Shown here piece after piece: positions 39,123-48,134 of a stretch of 64,000 nt of DNA (its first letter is position 1; every line of letters begins with the position of its first letter). A program made the translations under genes and the position numbers. A model generated the notes under the pieces. That model was not told where the DNA came from. It saw only the letters and a program-made list of their open reading frames with translations, and did no database searches. The stretch is from Labilithrix sp. (lineage in GTDB: Bacteria > Myxococcota_A > Polyangia > Polyangiales > Polyangiaceae), in NCBI GenBank assembly GCA_019637175.1, contig JAHBWD010000008.1, positions 62,001 to 126,000 on the forward strand, given 5' to 3'.

Positions 39123-40448
39123 ATGGGAGCGCTCGTCGAAACGCACATGCACGTTCTCGCGGAAGCCTCGCGGGCCTTCGCCGAGGTGTCGACCAACTAC
39201 CCGGTGCTCCTCGAGAGGATCGCGAGGACGACCGCCGACCTCGTCGGTGACGGCTGCTTCGTCACGTTGCTCGACGCCGAACGAGAGCACGTCTTTCACG
39301 CCGCGTTCGCCCACCGCGACGCCGCGCTCCAGGCCGACTTGCGCGCCTTGCTGAGCGAGCGCTCCGCCTGGTCGACCGGAAGCGACACGCTCACCGCGAC
39401 GGTGATTCGAACCGGAAATCCCCAGCTCCTCGCCGAGGTCGATCCGGCGTCGATGGCGGCGGCGAGCCCGGAGCAGTTCCGACCGATCTTGGCCCGGCTC
39501 GAGGCTCGCAGCGTCGCCATCGTCGCGATCCGTTCGCGCCGCCAGATCATCGGCGCGCTCGCGATGTCGCGCCGCGAGCCCGGGCACCCCTACGGCGCCG
39601 ACGACGTGTCGCTGCTCGAAGATCTCGCCTCGCGCGCCGGCCTCGCGATGGAGAACGCGCGCCTCTGCGCCGACCTCGAAAACCGCGTGCAGCAGCGAAC
39701 CGCCGACCTCGAGGTCGTCAACGAGGAGCTCGAAGCGCTCAGCTACTCTGCCGCTCACGATCTGCGCGCGCCGCTGCGCAGCATCGACGGCTTCAGCCTC
39801 GCGCTGCTCGAAGACTACGGCGACAAGCTCGACGCCGAGGGCCAGCGATACTTGAAGCACGTCCGCGAGGCGGCGATGCAGATGAGCCAGCGCATCGACG
39901 ACCTCTTGAAGCTCTCGCGCGTCGCGCGGGGGGAGATCTACCGCGAACGCGTCGATCTCTCCGCGCTCGTTCGCGACGCCACCGCGCGCCTCGCGCGCGC
40001 CGAGCCGCAACGGCGCGTCGAGGTCGTCGTCGAAGACGGCCTCACCGTCGAAGGCGATGCCCGGCTCGTCGAGGTCATCGTCGACAACCTCGTCGCCAAC
40101 GCGTGGAAGTTCACGCGCAAGCGAGAAGGCGCGCGCATCGAGCTCGGCGCACGCACGACCGAGCAACCGACGGTGTACTTCATCCGCGACAACGGCGCGG
40201 GGTTCGACATGCGATACGCGGACAGGCTCTTCGGCGCCTTCCAACGACTGCACGGCGCGAACGAGTTCGAGGGCTCCGGCATCGGGCTCGCGACCGTTCA
40301 GCGCGTCGTGCGGCGTCATCGTGGGCGCGTATGGGCGGAGGCGACGGTCGAGGGCGGGGCAACGTTCTTCTTCACCCTCGAGGAGGGGAACGTAGGCGCA
40401 CGCCAAACCTCGAGGTCCCTCCCCCTCGGCGTCCAGATGAGCAAATGA
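39123..40448 (+). CDS. GAF-domain histidine kinase, phytochrome-kinase-like
   Basis: 441 residues, soluble. GAF domain about 20-190 (LADLVGDGCFVTLLD, IIGALAMSRRE), coiled linker NRVQQRTADLEVVNEELEAL, H-box SYSAAHDLRAPLRSIDGF near 212, N-box NLVANAWKFT and G-boxes DNGAGFDM and GSGIGLATV. This HisKA subtype (S.S.AHDLR.PLR) accompanies cyanobacterial-type phytochromes and Rcp1 regulators; one such regulator is at 43581. No bilin Cys is apparent, so the ligand is unknown. Start 39123 is 9 nt behind the EAL gene and the stop overlaps the next gene (ATGA). Confidence 0.9.
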   Translation: MGALVETHMHVLAEASRAFAEVSTNYPVLLERIARTTADLVGDGCFVTLLDAEREHVFHAAFAHRDAALQADLRALLSERSAWSTGSDTLTATVIRTGNPQLLAEVDPASMAAASPEQFRPILARLEARSVAIVAIRSRRQIIGALAMSRREPGHPYGADDVSLLEDLASRAGLAMENARLCADLENRVQQRTADLEVVNEELEALSYSAAHDLRAPLRSIDGFSLALLEDYGDKLDAEGQRYLKHVREAAMQMSQRIDDLLKLSRVARGEIYRERVDLSALVRDATARLARAEPQRRVEVVVEDGLTVEGDARLVEVIVDNLVANAWKFTRKREGARIELGARTTEQPTVYFIRDNGAGFDMRYADRLFGAFQRLHGANEFEGSGIGLATVQRVVRRHRGRVWAEATVEGGATFFFTLEEGNVGARQTSRSLPLGVQMSK

Positions 40449-42034
40449 CGAAGTCGCTCCGCGCCCTCATCGTCGAAGACAACGAACGTGACGCCGAGCT
40501 CTTGGTGCGAGAGCTGCGGCGCGCCGGCTACGCTCCTGCGTTCGAGCGCGTGGAGACGGCCGAAGCGCTGCGCGCGGCGCTCGCCGAGCGAAGCTGGCAG
40601 ATCGTGCTCTCGGACTGGGCGATGCCGCGCTTCAGCGCGCTCGCCGCGCTCGCCGTCGTTCAGGAGGTCGGCATCGACATCCCGTTCATCATCGTCTCCG
40701 GGACGATCGGCGAGCGGACGGCGGTCGAGGCGATGCGCGCCGGCGCGCACGACTTCATGCGCAAAGACGAGCTCGCTCGGCTCCTGCCGGCGATCGAGCG
40801 CGAGCTGCGCGAGGCGTCGATCCGCAAGGATCGCCGGAAGATGCAGGAGCAGCTCCTGCTCTCCGATCGCATGGCGTCGATCGGCCAGCTCGCGGCCGGC
40901 GTCGCGCACGAGATCAACAACCCGCTCGCGGCGTTGATGGCCAACATCGACTTCGCGATCCGCGATCTCGCGCACGCGGTCGAGTCTGCGCGCTCGCAGC
41001 CCGTCGAAGGAGACTCGCCGGCCGGCCACGTCTCGGTCGAGTGGCTCGGCCGTCGCTTCGCCGAGCTCGACGAGTCGCTCCAAGACGCGCGCGAGTCCGC
41101 CGAGCGCGTCCGCCACATCGTCCGCGATCTCAAGATCTTCTCCCGCGCCGGCGAGGAAGAGACGCGCGGGCCGGTCGACGTGCGTCGCGTGCTCGAGTCT
41201 TCGCTGCGGATGGCGGCGAACGAGATCCGTCACCGCGCGGTGCTCGTGAAGGAGTTCGCGGCGGTCCCGCCGGTGGCGGCCAACGAGAGCCGTCTCGGGC
41301 AGGTCTTCCTCAATCTCGTCATCAACGCGGCGCAGGCCATCCCCGAAGGCCGCGCCGACAAGAACGAGATCCGCGTCCGCACGGCGATCAGCGACGAGCG
41401 ATTCGTGCGCGTCGAAGTGTCCGACAGCGGCGTCGGGATCTCCGCAGAGGCGCTGACGCACATCTTCGATCCCTTCTTCACCACCAAGCCCGTCGGCGTC
41501 GGCACGGGCCTCGGCCTGGCGATCTGCCATCGCATCATCACCTCGCTCGGCGGAGAGATCTCGGTCGAGAGCGAGCAAGGCAAGGGCACGACGTTCAGCG
41601 TGCTCGTCCCGATCGCGACCGAGGTCGAAGAGTCGCCCGCGCCGCTCGTTCGGCCCGTGACGGCGCGCAAGGGCCGCCTGCTCGTGATCGACGACGAGCC
41701 CCTCCTCGCCCAGGCGATCGCGCGCATGCTCACGCGCGAGCAGCACGAGGTCGTCACCCTCCAGAACGCCCGTCGAGCCCTCGAGCGCCTCGTCGCGGGC
41801 GAGCGCTTCGACGTCATCCTCTGCGATCTGATGATGCCCGAGATGAGCGGTATGGAGTTCCACGCCGAGCTCGAGCGCGCATTGCCCGAGCTGCTCGATC
41901 GCCTCGTGTTCATGACCGGCGGCGCCTTCACGCCCGCGGCACGCGAGTTCCTCGACCGCGTGCCCACGCCGCGGCTCGAGAAGCCGTTCAACCCCACGAA
42001 CCTCCATCTCGTCGTGCAGAGCCTGCTCCGCTGA
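40445..42034 (+). CDS. hybrid histidine kinase, receiver-kinase-receiver
   Basis: 529 residues: N-terminal receiver (LIVEDNERDAELL, LSDWAMPRFS), a short coiled linker, HisKA with H-box VAHEINNPLAALMANI near 160, ATPase with N-box NLVINAAQAI and G-boxes DSGVGIS and GTGLGLAIC, then a C-terminal receiver (LVIDDEPLLA, LCDLMMPEMSG). The N-terminal receiver suggests that another kinase controls it, probably a neighbour. No sensor or membrane segment. It overlaps the GAF kinase gene and lies 7 nt before the PAS kinase gene. Confidence 0.92.
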   Translation: MTKSLRALIVEDNERDAELLVRELRRAGYAPAFERVETAEALRAALAERSWQIVLSDWAMPRFSALAALAVVQEVGIDIPFIIVSGTIGERTAVEAMRAGAHDFMRKDELARLLPAIERELREASIRKDRRKMQEQLLLSDRMASIGQLAAGVAHEINNPLAALMANIDFAIRDLAHAVESARSQPVEGDSPAGHVSVEWLGRRFAELDESLQDARESAERVRHIVRDLKIFSRAGEEETRGPVDVRRVLESSLRMAANEIRHRAVLVKEFAAVPPVAANESRLGQVFLNLVINAAQAIPEGRADKNEIRVRTAISDERFVRVEVSDSGVGISAEALTHIFDPFFTTKPVGVGTGLGLAICHRIITSLGGEISVESEQGKGTTFSVLVPIATEVEESPAPLVRPVTARKGRLLVIDDEPLLAQAIARMLTREQHEVVTLQNARRALERLVAGERFDVILCDLMMPEMSGMEFHAELERALPELLDRLVFMTGGAFTPAAREFLDRVPTPRLEKPFNPTNLHLVVQSLLR

Positions 42035-42041
42035 GGCCACG

Positions 42042-43565
42042 TTGAGCCTGCACGATCACGATCGGATCAAGAGCCGTCTCCAGTCGATCGCGGACCCGAC
42101 GGGCTTCTTGACGAACCTGTTCGCCCACGCGCCGGTGGCCTTCGCCGTGTGGACCGCCGACGGGCGACCGCTGCTCACGAACCAAGCGTTCGTGGAGCTC
42201 TTCGGCTCCGAGCCTCCGCCCGAGTACAACGTGCTCGAAGACGATCTCGTGAAGGAGAGCGGCATGCTGCCCACCTTCCAGCGCGCCTTCGCCGGCGAGA
42301 CGGTGCACGTGCCGACGTCTTGGTACGACCCCCGCGATCTGAAGAGCGTCTCCGTCACCGAGGGCCGCCGCGTCGCGATCTCGATGACGCTCTTCCCGTT
42401 GTTCGATCGAGACGGCCGGGTCGAGTACGTCGCCGCGACCTACAAAGACCAGACCGAGATCATGCTGGCGCTCGACAGCAAGGCGCACACGGCCGCGGTG
42501 ATGGAGGCCGCGCTCGACGCCATCGTGCTCATGAATCACGAGGGCGAGATCGTCGAGTTCAACCCCGCGGCCGAGCTGACGTTCGGGTACGCGCGCGACG
42601 AGGTCCTCGGCAAGCCGCTCGCGGACGTGCTCATCCCCGAGCCGCTGCGCGAGCAGCACACGAGGGGGCTCCAGCGCTACCTCGCTTCGGGAGACGCGCG
42701 CGTGCTCGGCACGCGCGTCGAGCTGCAGGCCTCGAGGAAGGACGGCACCGTGTTCCCCGCCGAGATCGCCGTCGTGCGCATCCGCACCCAGGGCGCGCCG
42801 CTCTTCACCGGGTACATCCGCGACATCACCGACCGGCGCCGCGCGGCGGAAGCCGAGGTGCACCGGCGCGCCAAAGAGGCCGCCGAGCTCGCGAACGCGG
42901 AGCTCGAGACGTTCAGCTACTCGGTCGCGCACGATCTCCGCGAGCCGCTTCGCGGGATGAGCGGCTTCGCCACCGTTCTCCGCGAAGACTACGGCGACGC
43001 GCTCGACGCGACGGCCCGATCGCACCTCGACCGCATCTCGGCGTCGGCCCAGCGCATGGCGGCGATCATCGACGCGCTGCTCGCGCTCGCGCGACTGACG
43101 AGGACGCCCGTCCTGCGAGAGACCGTCGACCTGACGGCGATGGCGCGCGCGGTGGCCGAGCAGCTCCGGCGCGCCGAGCCCGCGCGCGCGGTGGACGTCG
43201 TGGTGACCGAAGGTCTCTCGGTCGACGCCGATCCGCAGCTCCTCCGCGCGCTGCTCGAGAGCCTCCTCGGCAACGCGTGGAAGTTCACGAGGCGGCGCAC
43301 CGCGGCGCGCGTCGAGCTCGGGCACGAAGAGGCCGGCAACGCCAGGGTCTTCTTCGTTCGCGACAACGGCGCCGGCTTCGACATGACGCTCGTCGACAGG
43401 CTCTTCGCCCCGTTCCGCCGGCTGCACGCGAGAGACGAGTTCGACGGCGCCGGCCTCGGCCTCGCGAGCGCCCAGCGGATCGTGCGCCGTCACGGCGGAA
43501 GGATCTGGGCCGTCGGCGGCATCGACGAGGGATCGACGTTCTATTTCACGCTTTCGGGCGCCTAG
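42042..43565 (+). CDS. PAS-domain histidine kinase
   Basis: 507 residues with two PAS domains, about 18-150 and 155-270 (the second with GYARDEVLGKPLADVLIPE and GYIRDITDRRRAAE), then H-box SYSVAHDLREPLRGM near 290, N-box SLLGNAWKFT and G-boxes DNGAGFDM and GAGLGLASA. It belongs to the same kinase subtype as the 39123 protein. Ligand unknown; soluble. TTG start at 42042 with TGAGG 8 nt before it; the gene follows the hybrid kinase by 7 nt and precedes the Rcp1-like regulator by 15 nt. Confidence 0.92.
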   Translation: MSLHDHDRIKSRLQSIADPTGFLTNLFAHAPVAFAVWTADGRPLLTNQAFVELFGSEPPPEYNVLEDDLVKESGMLPTFQRAFAGETVHVPTSWYDPRDLKSVSVTEGRRVAISMTLFPLFDRDGRVEYVAATYKDQTEIMLALDSKAHTAAVMEAALDAIVLMNHEGEIVEFNPAAELTFGYARDEVLGKPLADVLIPEPLREQHTRGLQRYLASGDARVLGTRVELQASRKDGTVFPAEIAVVRIRTQGAPLFTGYIRDITDRRRAAEAEVHRRAKEAAELANAELETFSYSVAHDLREPLRGMSGFATVLREDYGDALDATARSHLDRISASAQRMAAIIDALLALARLTRTPVLRETVDLTAMARAVAEQLRRAEPARAVDVVVTEGLSVDADPQLLRALLESLLGNAWKFTRRRTAARVELGHEEAGNARVFFVRDNGAGFDMTLVDRLFAPFRRLHARDEFDGAGLGLASAQRIVRRHGGRIWAVGGIDEGSTFYFTLSGA

Positions 43566-43580
43566 CGCCGGAGGGTCTGC

Positions 43581-44027
43581 ATGCACGGCGAGAAGATGAT
43601 CTTGATGGTCGAGGACAATCGCGACGACGAAGAGCTCACGCTTCGAGCCTTGAGGAAGCAAGGGATCGTCAACGAGGTCGTCGTCGCGCGCACGGGCGAA
43701 GAGGCGCTCGACTTCCTCTTCGCGACGGGCGCCCACGCGGGACGCGACACGAAGGCCCTGCCGCAGGTCATGCTCCTCGATCTCAACCTGCCGAGGATGA
43801 ACGGCCTCGACGTGCTGCGGCGCATCCGCGCCGAGCCGACCACGCAGTACTTGCCCGTGGTCGTGCTGACGTCGTCGAAAGAAGACGAAGACGTCCTCCG
43901 CAGCTACTCCCTCGGCGCCAACGCCTACGTCCGAAAACCAGTCGATTTCGCGCACTTCAGCGAGGCCGTGAGGACGCTCGGCCTCTTCTGGCTCCTGCTC
44001 AACGAGCGACCTCCGCCGAGCAGGTGA
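43581..44027 (+). CDS. Rcp1-like single-domain response regulator
   Basis: 148 residues, receiver only, with MVEDNRDDEELTLRALRK at the N-terminus, phospho-Asp in LLDLNLPRMNGLDVL near 63, LTSSKEDEDVLRSY and Lys in VRKPVDF. The DNRDDE start and the insertion before the phospho-Asp mark the Rcp1 group, partners of phytochrome-type kinases. It likely accepts phosphate from the 39123 or 42042 kinases and acts by contact. The 3' end overlaps the convergent kinase gene by 29 nt. Confidence 0.93.
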   Translation: MHGEKMILMVEDNRDDEELTLRALRKQGIVNEVVVARTGEEALDFLFATGAHAGRDTKALPQVMLLDLNLPRMNGLDVLRRIRAEPTTQYLPVVVLTSSKEDEDVLRSYSLGANAYVRKPVDFAHFSEAVRTLGLFWLLLNERPPPSR

Positions 44028-45768
44028 CCCGATCGACCTCGGTCGCGGGCGCGGGCGGGAGGAAGACCTGAAACGTCGTCCCTCGCCCGACGAGCGACGA
44101 GACGGCCATCTCGCCGCCGAGCTCGACGACGAGCCGCTGCGCGATCGACAGACCGAGGCCCGTGCCCTGCCCCGCGGGCTTCGTGGTGAAGAACGGCTCG
44201 AAGACGCGCGGCAGATCCGCCGGCGTGATCCCCCCGCCGTTGTCGGAGACCTCCACGAGCAAGCGCCCGTCGGAGGCGCACGCGATCCTCACGACGAGGA
44301 GGTTCTCGTCACGCGGGCGCGTTCGCATCGCCTCGAGCGCGTTCGTCACGAGGTTCAGGAGGATCTGGGCGATGCGCGCCTCGCTCGCGCGCACGAGCGG
44401 CGTCGGCCGAAAGTCCTGCTCGAGGCGGGTGGTCCGCGAGATCTCGTGTGACGCGAGCGCGAGCGTCGAGGCCGCGACGCGTCGCACGTCGATCGGATCG
44501 GCGCGCGCGTCATCGCCGCGAGAGAGGAGCAAGAGGTCGCGCACGATGACGCGAATGCGATCGACGCCCTCGAGCGCGACGGAGAGCACCCGCTGGCTCG
44601 GCTCACCCGCGCTGCCGAGGAGCGCGAGCTGCTTGCGCGCGATCTCGATGTTGTTCAGGACGTACGCGAGCGGATTGTTGACCTCGTGCGCGACACCCGC
44701 GGCGAGCAGACCCACCGACGCGAGGCGATCGGCGACGATGAGCTTCTGCTGCATTCGCATGCGCTCGGTGACGTCGCGACCGACGACGAGGCGCGCGTTG
44801 AGCCCGTCGAAGACCACCGCCTGCGCAGGCGCGGCCTCGACGAACACCTCCGCGCCCGTTCGCGTGACGAGCACGTAGTCGGCCGTCACGAAGACGCGAA
44901 GCGACGCGGGCGGCTGCCGCAGCTGCTCCGCGGCCGCCCCGCGGGAGCGCACGGCGACGAGATCGAGCAGCGATCGGCCGATCACGTCGCCGATCTCGTA
45001 GCCGAGCGTCGCCACGAACGCCTGGTTCGCCCAGAGGATGGTGCCTCCACGGTGCACGACGACGAGATCGGGGAGACGATCGAGCAGGTCGCGGAGCTCC
45101 GCGCGCGCGCGCTCGAGGGCTCGCACGTTCTCGACGAGCTCCTCGCGCTGCTCCTCGAGCACCGCGAGGGCCTCGCGAGCGCCGAGCGCCGCGCGCGCGG
45201 CGCGCCGCACGCGAGCGACGATCGACGTCGAGCGGGGCACGTCGAGGACGATCTCGCCCGTGCGGGGGGTGAGCCGACTCTCGATGATCGTCGCCTCGGA
45301 GAGCCCGAGAATGAGCGGGAGCTGCGTGAGCGATCCCTCGAAGATGTGGATGAACGCGAGGCTCGCGCGGTACGGCTCGGGGATCTCTCCCGAGACGTGG
45401 AGGCGGTAGGGCGCAGACCAGTGCGTCGTCAGGCGGAGGTGGGGAAAGTGGGCCGGCGCGACCCAGCGGTTCGCGAGATCGTAGAGCGTGCGCACCGAGA
45501 CGAACGCGCCTGCCATGCGCCTGAGCGGCGCGTACGAAGGCTGGCGCGACATCCGCCGGCCGATGTCGCGCAAGCGTTCGGCATCTCCACCGACGAGCCG
45601 TGAGATCTCGTCCATCACGAGCACGAGCGTCGTCCACTCGACCTTCGCGTCGTCGCGCGCCGGATCCACCTCCGCGATCTCGAGCGGCCCGCAGAAGTCG
45701 GCGCGCGCGAGCCCGGCGTCCTCCGCGGCTTCGATCAAGAGGCGGATCGTTCGGATGTGCAGCAGCAC
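43999..45768 (-). CDS. PAS histidine kinase with unrecognised N-terminal sensor domain
   Basis: 589 residues from GTG 45768. Residues about 1-195 form a domain I do not recognise (FPHLRLTTHWSAPYRLHV, ASLAFIHIFEGSLTQLPLIL), followed by a coiled region, a PAS domain (GGTILWANQAFVATLGYEI), HisKA with H-box VAHEVNNPLAYVLNNI, N-box NLVTNALEAM and G-boxes DNGGGITP and GTGLGLSIA. Start is uncertain: an ATG at 45885 (39 residues more), or an ATT at 45780 that has GGAG upstream. Convergent with the Rcp1-like gene and divergent from the NfeD operon. No partner regulator is adjacent. Confidence 0.85.
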   Translation of the reverse strand: MLLHIRTIRLLIEAAEDAGLARADFCGPLEIAEVDPARDDAKVEWTTLVLVMDEISRLVGGDAERLRDIGRRMSRQPSYAPLRRMAGAFVSVRTLYDLANRWVAPAHFPHLRLTTHWSAPYRLHVSGEIPEPYRASLAFIHIFEGSLTQLPLILGLSEATIIESRLTPRTGEIVLDVPRSTSIVARVRRAARAALGAREALAVLEEQREELVENVRALERARAELRDLLDRLPDLVVVHRGGTILWANQAFVATLGYEIGDVIGRSLLDLVAVRSRGAAAEQLRQPPASLRVFVTADYVLVTRTGAEVFVEAAPAQAVVFDGLNARLVVGRDVTERMRMQQKLIVADRLASVGLLAAGVAHEVNNPLAYVLNNIEIARKQLALLGSAGEPSQRVLSVALEGVDRIRVIVRDLLLLSRGDDARADPIDVRRVAASTLALASHEISRTTRLEQDFRPTPLVRASEARIAQILLNLVTNALEAMRTRPRDENLLVVRIACASDGRLLVEVSDNGGGITPADLPRVFEPFFTTKPAGQGTGLGLSIAQRLVVELGGEMAVSSLVGRGTTFQVFLPPAPATEVDRVTCSAEVAR

Positions 45769-45933
45769 GATCGGCTGAATGGTAACCGATCTCCGGAGGT
45801 GGGCTGCGACGTCACGCGAGCGCACCGATGACGCGCGCGCGCGCGAGCCCGACGGCGCCGCGCCGCGCAACGCGCGCAAGAGCATGACGCGGAACGGTTT
45901 CTGCACTTGCGCTGCCATCGGAGGCGAGACGCG

Positions 45934-47253
45934 ATGGGCGCCGCGAGGCGCTGGACTTCTGCCGTTCTGCTGGTGCTCGTCGCGCTCCTTTGGAGCGCGA
46001 GCGCGGAGGCGCACGCCGCGCGGGCGCGCTTGCTCACGATCGGCGGCGCGATCGATCCCGTCGCCGTTCGCTACGTCGAGCGCGAGCTCCAGCGCGCTCG
46101 GGTCGAGAACGCCGACGTCGTCGTCATCCAGCTCGACACGCCGGGCGGGCTCGAGACGTCGATGCGGGCGATGACCCAAGCGCTGCTGGGCTCGCGCGTC
46201 CCGGTCGCGGTGTTCGTCGCGCCGCCGGGCGCGCGCGCCGCCTCGGCGGGGACGTTCATCGTGCTCGCCGCCGACGTGGCCGCGATGGCGCCGGGGACGG
46301 AGATCGGCGCGGCGCACCCGGTGAACGTCGGCGGGCGCGACGGCGTGCTCGAGACCAAGGCGGTGAACGACGCCGCCGCCCTCGCGCGCGCGCTCGCGCA
46401 GGCTCACCATCGAAACGCCGACTGGGCCGAGCGCGCCGTGCGCGACAGCGCGTCGCTCACCGCCGAGGAGGCGCTGCGCGCCCGCGTCATCGACCGGATC
46501 GCGATCGACGTGCCCGATCTCCTCGACAAAGTCGACGGCTTCACGGTCGCGACCACGGGGACGACGCTGCGCACCGCCGGCGCGGTCGTCGAGGCGCGCC
46601 CGATGCTCGCCACCGAGCGCCTCTTGTCGGTCCTCGCCAACCCGAACGTCGCCTACCTGCTCTTCCTCCTCGGCCTCCTCGGGCTCAGCGCGGAGCTCTA
46701 TCACCCCGGCGCGATCGTCCCCGGGTTGCTCGGCGGGATCTCGCTCGTGCTCGCCCTCGTCGCGTTCGGCAACCTGCCCATCAGCTGGGCCGCGCTGCTC
46801 CTCATCGTGGGTGCGATCGCGCTCTTCATCGCGGAGCTCCACACGGGCACCGGAGCGCTCGCCGCCGGGGCGATCGTCGCGCTCGTGACCGGCTCGCTCC
46901 TCCTCTACGGCCCGCCGGGCGCGGGCGTCAGCGCGTGGCTCATCGCGCTCATGACGCTCCTCTCGAGCCTCCTCTTCCTCGTCGTCATCCGCGCGGCGAT
47001 GCGAGCGAGGCGGCTCGCCGTGCGCACCGGCGTCAGGGCGCTCATCGGGCAGCCCGGCGTCGCCGTGACCGAGCTCGCCCCCGCCGGCACCGTGCGCGTC
47101 GACAGCGAAGTCTGGACCGCAGAGGCGGTCGGCGACGTCATCCACATCGGAGAGCGCGTCGAGGTCGTCGGCGCCGCCGGCGTCACGCTGCGCGTCAGCA
47201 AGCCTTCGGAAGGAACAACACCATGGCAACCTCGATCGTCGACATCCTCTTGA
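45934..47253 (+). CDS. NfeD family membrane protease-like protein (ClpP-class/S49)
   Basis: 439 residues. Signal-like N-terminus, a ClpP-like serine-protease domain (VVVIQLDTPGGLETSMRAM; nucleophile region ARAASAGTFIVLAADVAAMAPG near 95), four or more membrane helices about 215-345, and a C-terminal NfeD OB-fold (GQPGVAVTELAPAGTVRV). The archaeal homologue cleaves stomatin's C-terminus with a Ser-Lys dyad; the region equivalent to the lysine reads AVRDSASLTAEEAL, with Arg, so activity is open. ATG 45934 has GGAGGCGAG upstream. It overlaps the slipin gene by 31 nt, a classic pair for membrane quality control. Confidence 0.9.
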   Translation: MGAARRWTSAVLLVLVALLWSASAEAHAARARLLTIGGAIDPVAVRYVERELQRARVENADVVVIQLDTPGGLETSMRAMTQALLGSRVPVAVFVAPPGARAASAGTFIVLAADVAAMAPGTEIGAAHPVNVGGRDGVLETKAVNDAAALARALAQAHHRNADWAERAVRDSASLTAEEALRARVIDRIAIDVPDLLDKVDGFTVATTGTTLRTAGAVVEARPMLATERLLSVLANPNVAYLLFLLGLLGLSAELYHPGAIVPGLLGGISLVLALVAFGNLPISWAALLLIVGAIALFIAELHTGTGALAAGAIVALVTGSLLLYGPPGAGVSAWLIALMTLLSSLLFLVVIRAAMRARRLAVRTGVRALIGQPGVAVTELAPAGTVRVDSEVWTAEAVGDVIHIGERVEVVGAAGVTLRVSKPSEGTTPWQPRSSTSS

Positions 47254-48134
47254 TCGCCCTCGTCGTCCTCTTCGCGATCATCTTGCTCGTGAAGGCCGTG
47301 CGCATCGTGCCCGAGTATCAGCGCATCGTCGTCTTCCGCCTCGGGCGGGCGCTCGGCGCGAAGGGGCCCGGCCTCGTGCTGCTCATTCCCTTCGTCGATC
47401 GCGGCGTCATCGTCGATCTGCGCGAGCGCTTCTTCGACGTGCAGCCGCAGACCACGATCACCGCCGACAACGCGCACCTCTCGATCGACTTCCTCGTCTA
47501 CAGCAAGATCATCGACGCGCTCTCGAGCGTGCTCAACGTCGAGAAGTACGAAGGCGCCTCGCGCGGCATCGCGATCACGACGCTGCGCGCGGTCGTCGGC
47601 AGCATGCTCCTCGACGACGTGCTCGCGAAGCGCGAGCAGATCAACGACACCTTGCGAGGCAAGCTCGACGAGGTCACGAACCGCTGGGGCATCAAGGTGA
47701 CCGCCGTCGAGATCCGCGAAATTTCGCCGCCGCGCGAGATCCAGGAGGCCATGACCCGCCAGATGTCGGCCGAGCGCTCGCGCCGCGCGATGGTCACGGA
47801 GGCCGACGGCCGGCGCGAGGCGACGATCCGCGTCGCCCAGGGCCAGAAGGAGGCCGCGATCCTCGAGGCCGAAGGCGCGCGCCGCGCGGCGATCCTGCGG
47901 GCGGAGGGCTACGCGAACGCGCTCGACACGATCTTCGCCGTCGCCCGCACCGTCGATCACAAGACGCTCAGCCTCCAGTACCTCGACACGCTGAAGTCGC
48001 TCGGGCAAAACCCGGCGACGAAGCTCGTCATCCCGCTCGAGCTCGCCAGCCTCGTGCGTCCGTTCGTCGAGCACATCGCGCACGCTCGCGAAGGCGCCGC
48101 CGGCGAGAGCGCGGCGCCGGTGAGCCGGCACTGA
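47223..48134 (+). CDS. slipin, stomatin/SPFH family membrane protein
   Basis: 303 residues: one N-terminal membrane helix (ILLIALVVLFAIILLVKAV), then the SPFH domain (VPEYQRIVVFRLGRALGAKGPG, FVDRGVIVDLRE, TTLRAVVGSMLLDDVLAKRE, IREISPPREIQEAM), and an Ala/Glu/Arg-rich coiled coil (EAAILEAEGARRAAILRAEG). Slipins form oligomers in membrane microdomains with NfeD. Closest in pattern to the p-stomatin/YdfI-type slipins. GGAAGGAAC precedes ATG 47223. Its stop overlaps the ldhA start (TGATG). Confidence 0.94.
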   Translation: MATSIVDILLIALVVLFAIILLVKAVRIVPEYQRIVVFRLGRALGAKGPGLVLLIPFVDRGVIVDLRERFFDVQPQTTITADNAHLSIDFLVYSKIIDALSSVLNVEKYEGASRGIAITTLRAVVGSMLLDDVLAKREQINDTLRGKLDEVTNRWGIKVTAVEIREISPPREIQEAMTRQMSAERSRRAMVTEADGRREATIRVAQGQKEAAILEAEGARRAAILRAEGYANALDTIFAVARTVDHKTLSLQYLDTLKSLGQNPATKLVIPLELASLVRPFVEHIAHAREGAAGESAAPVSRH

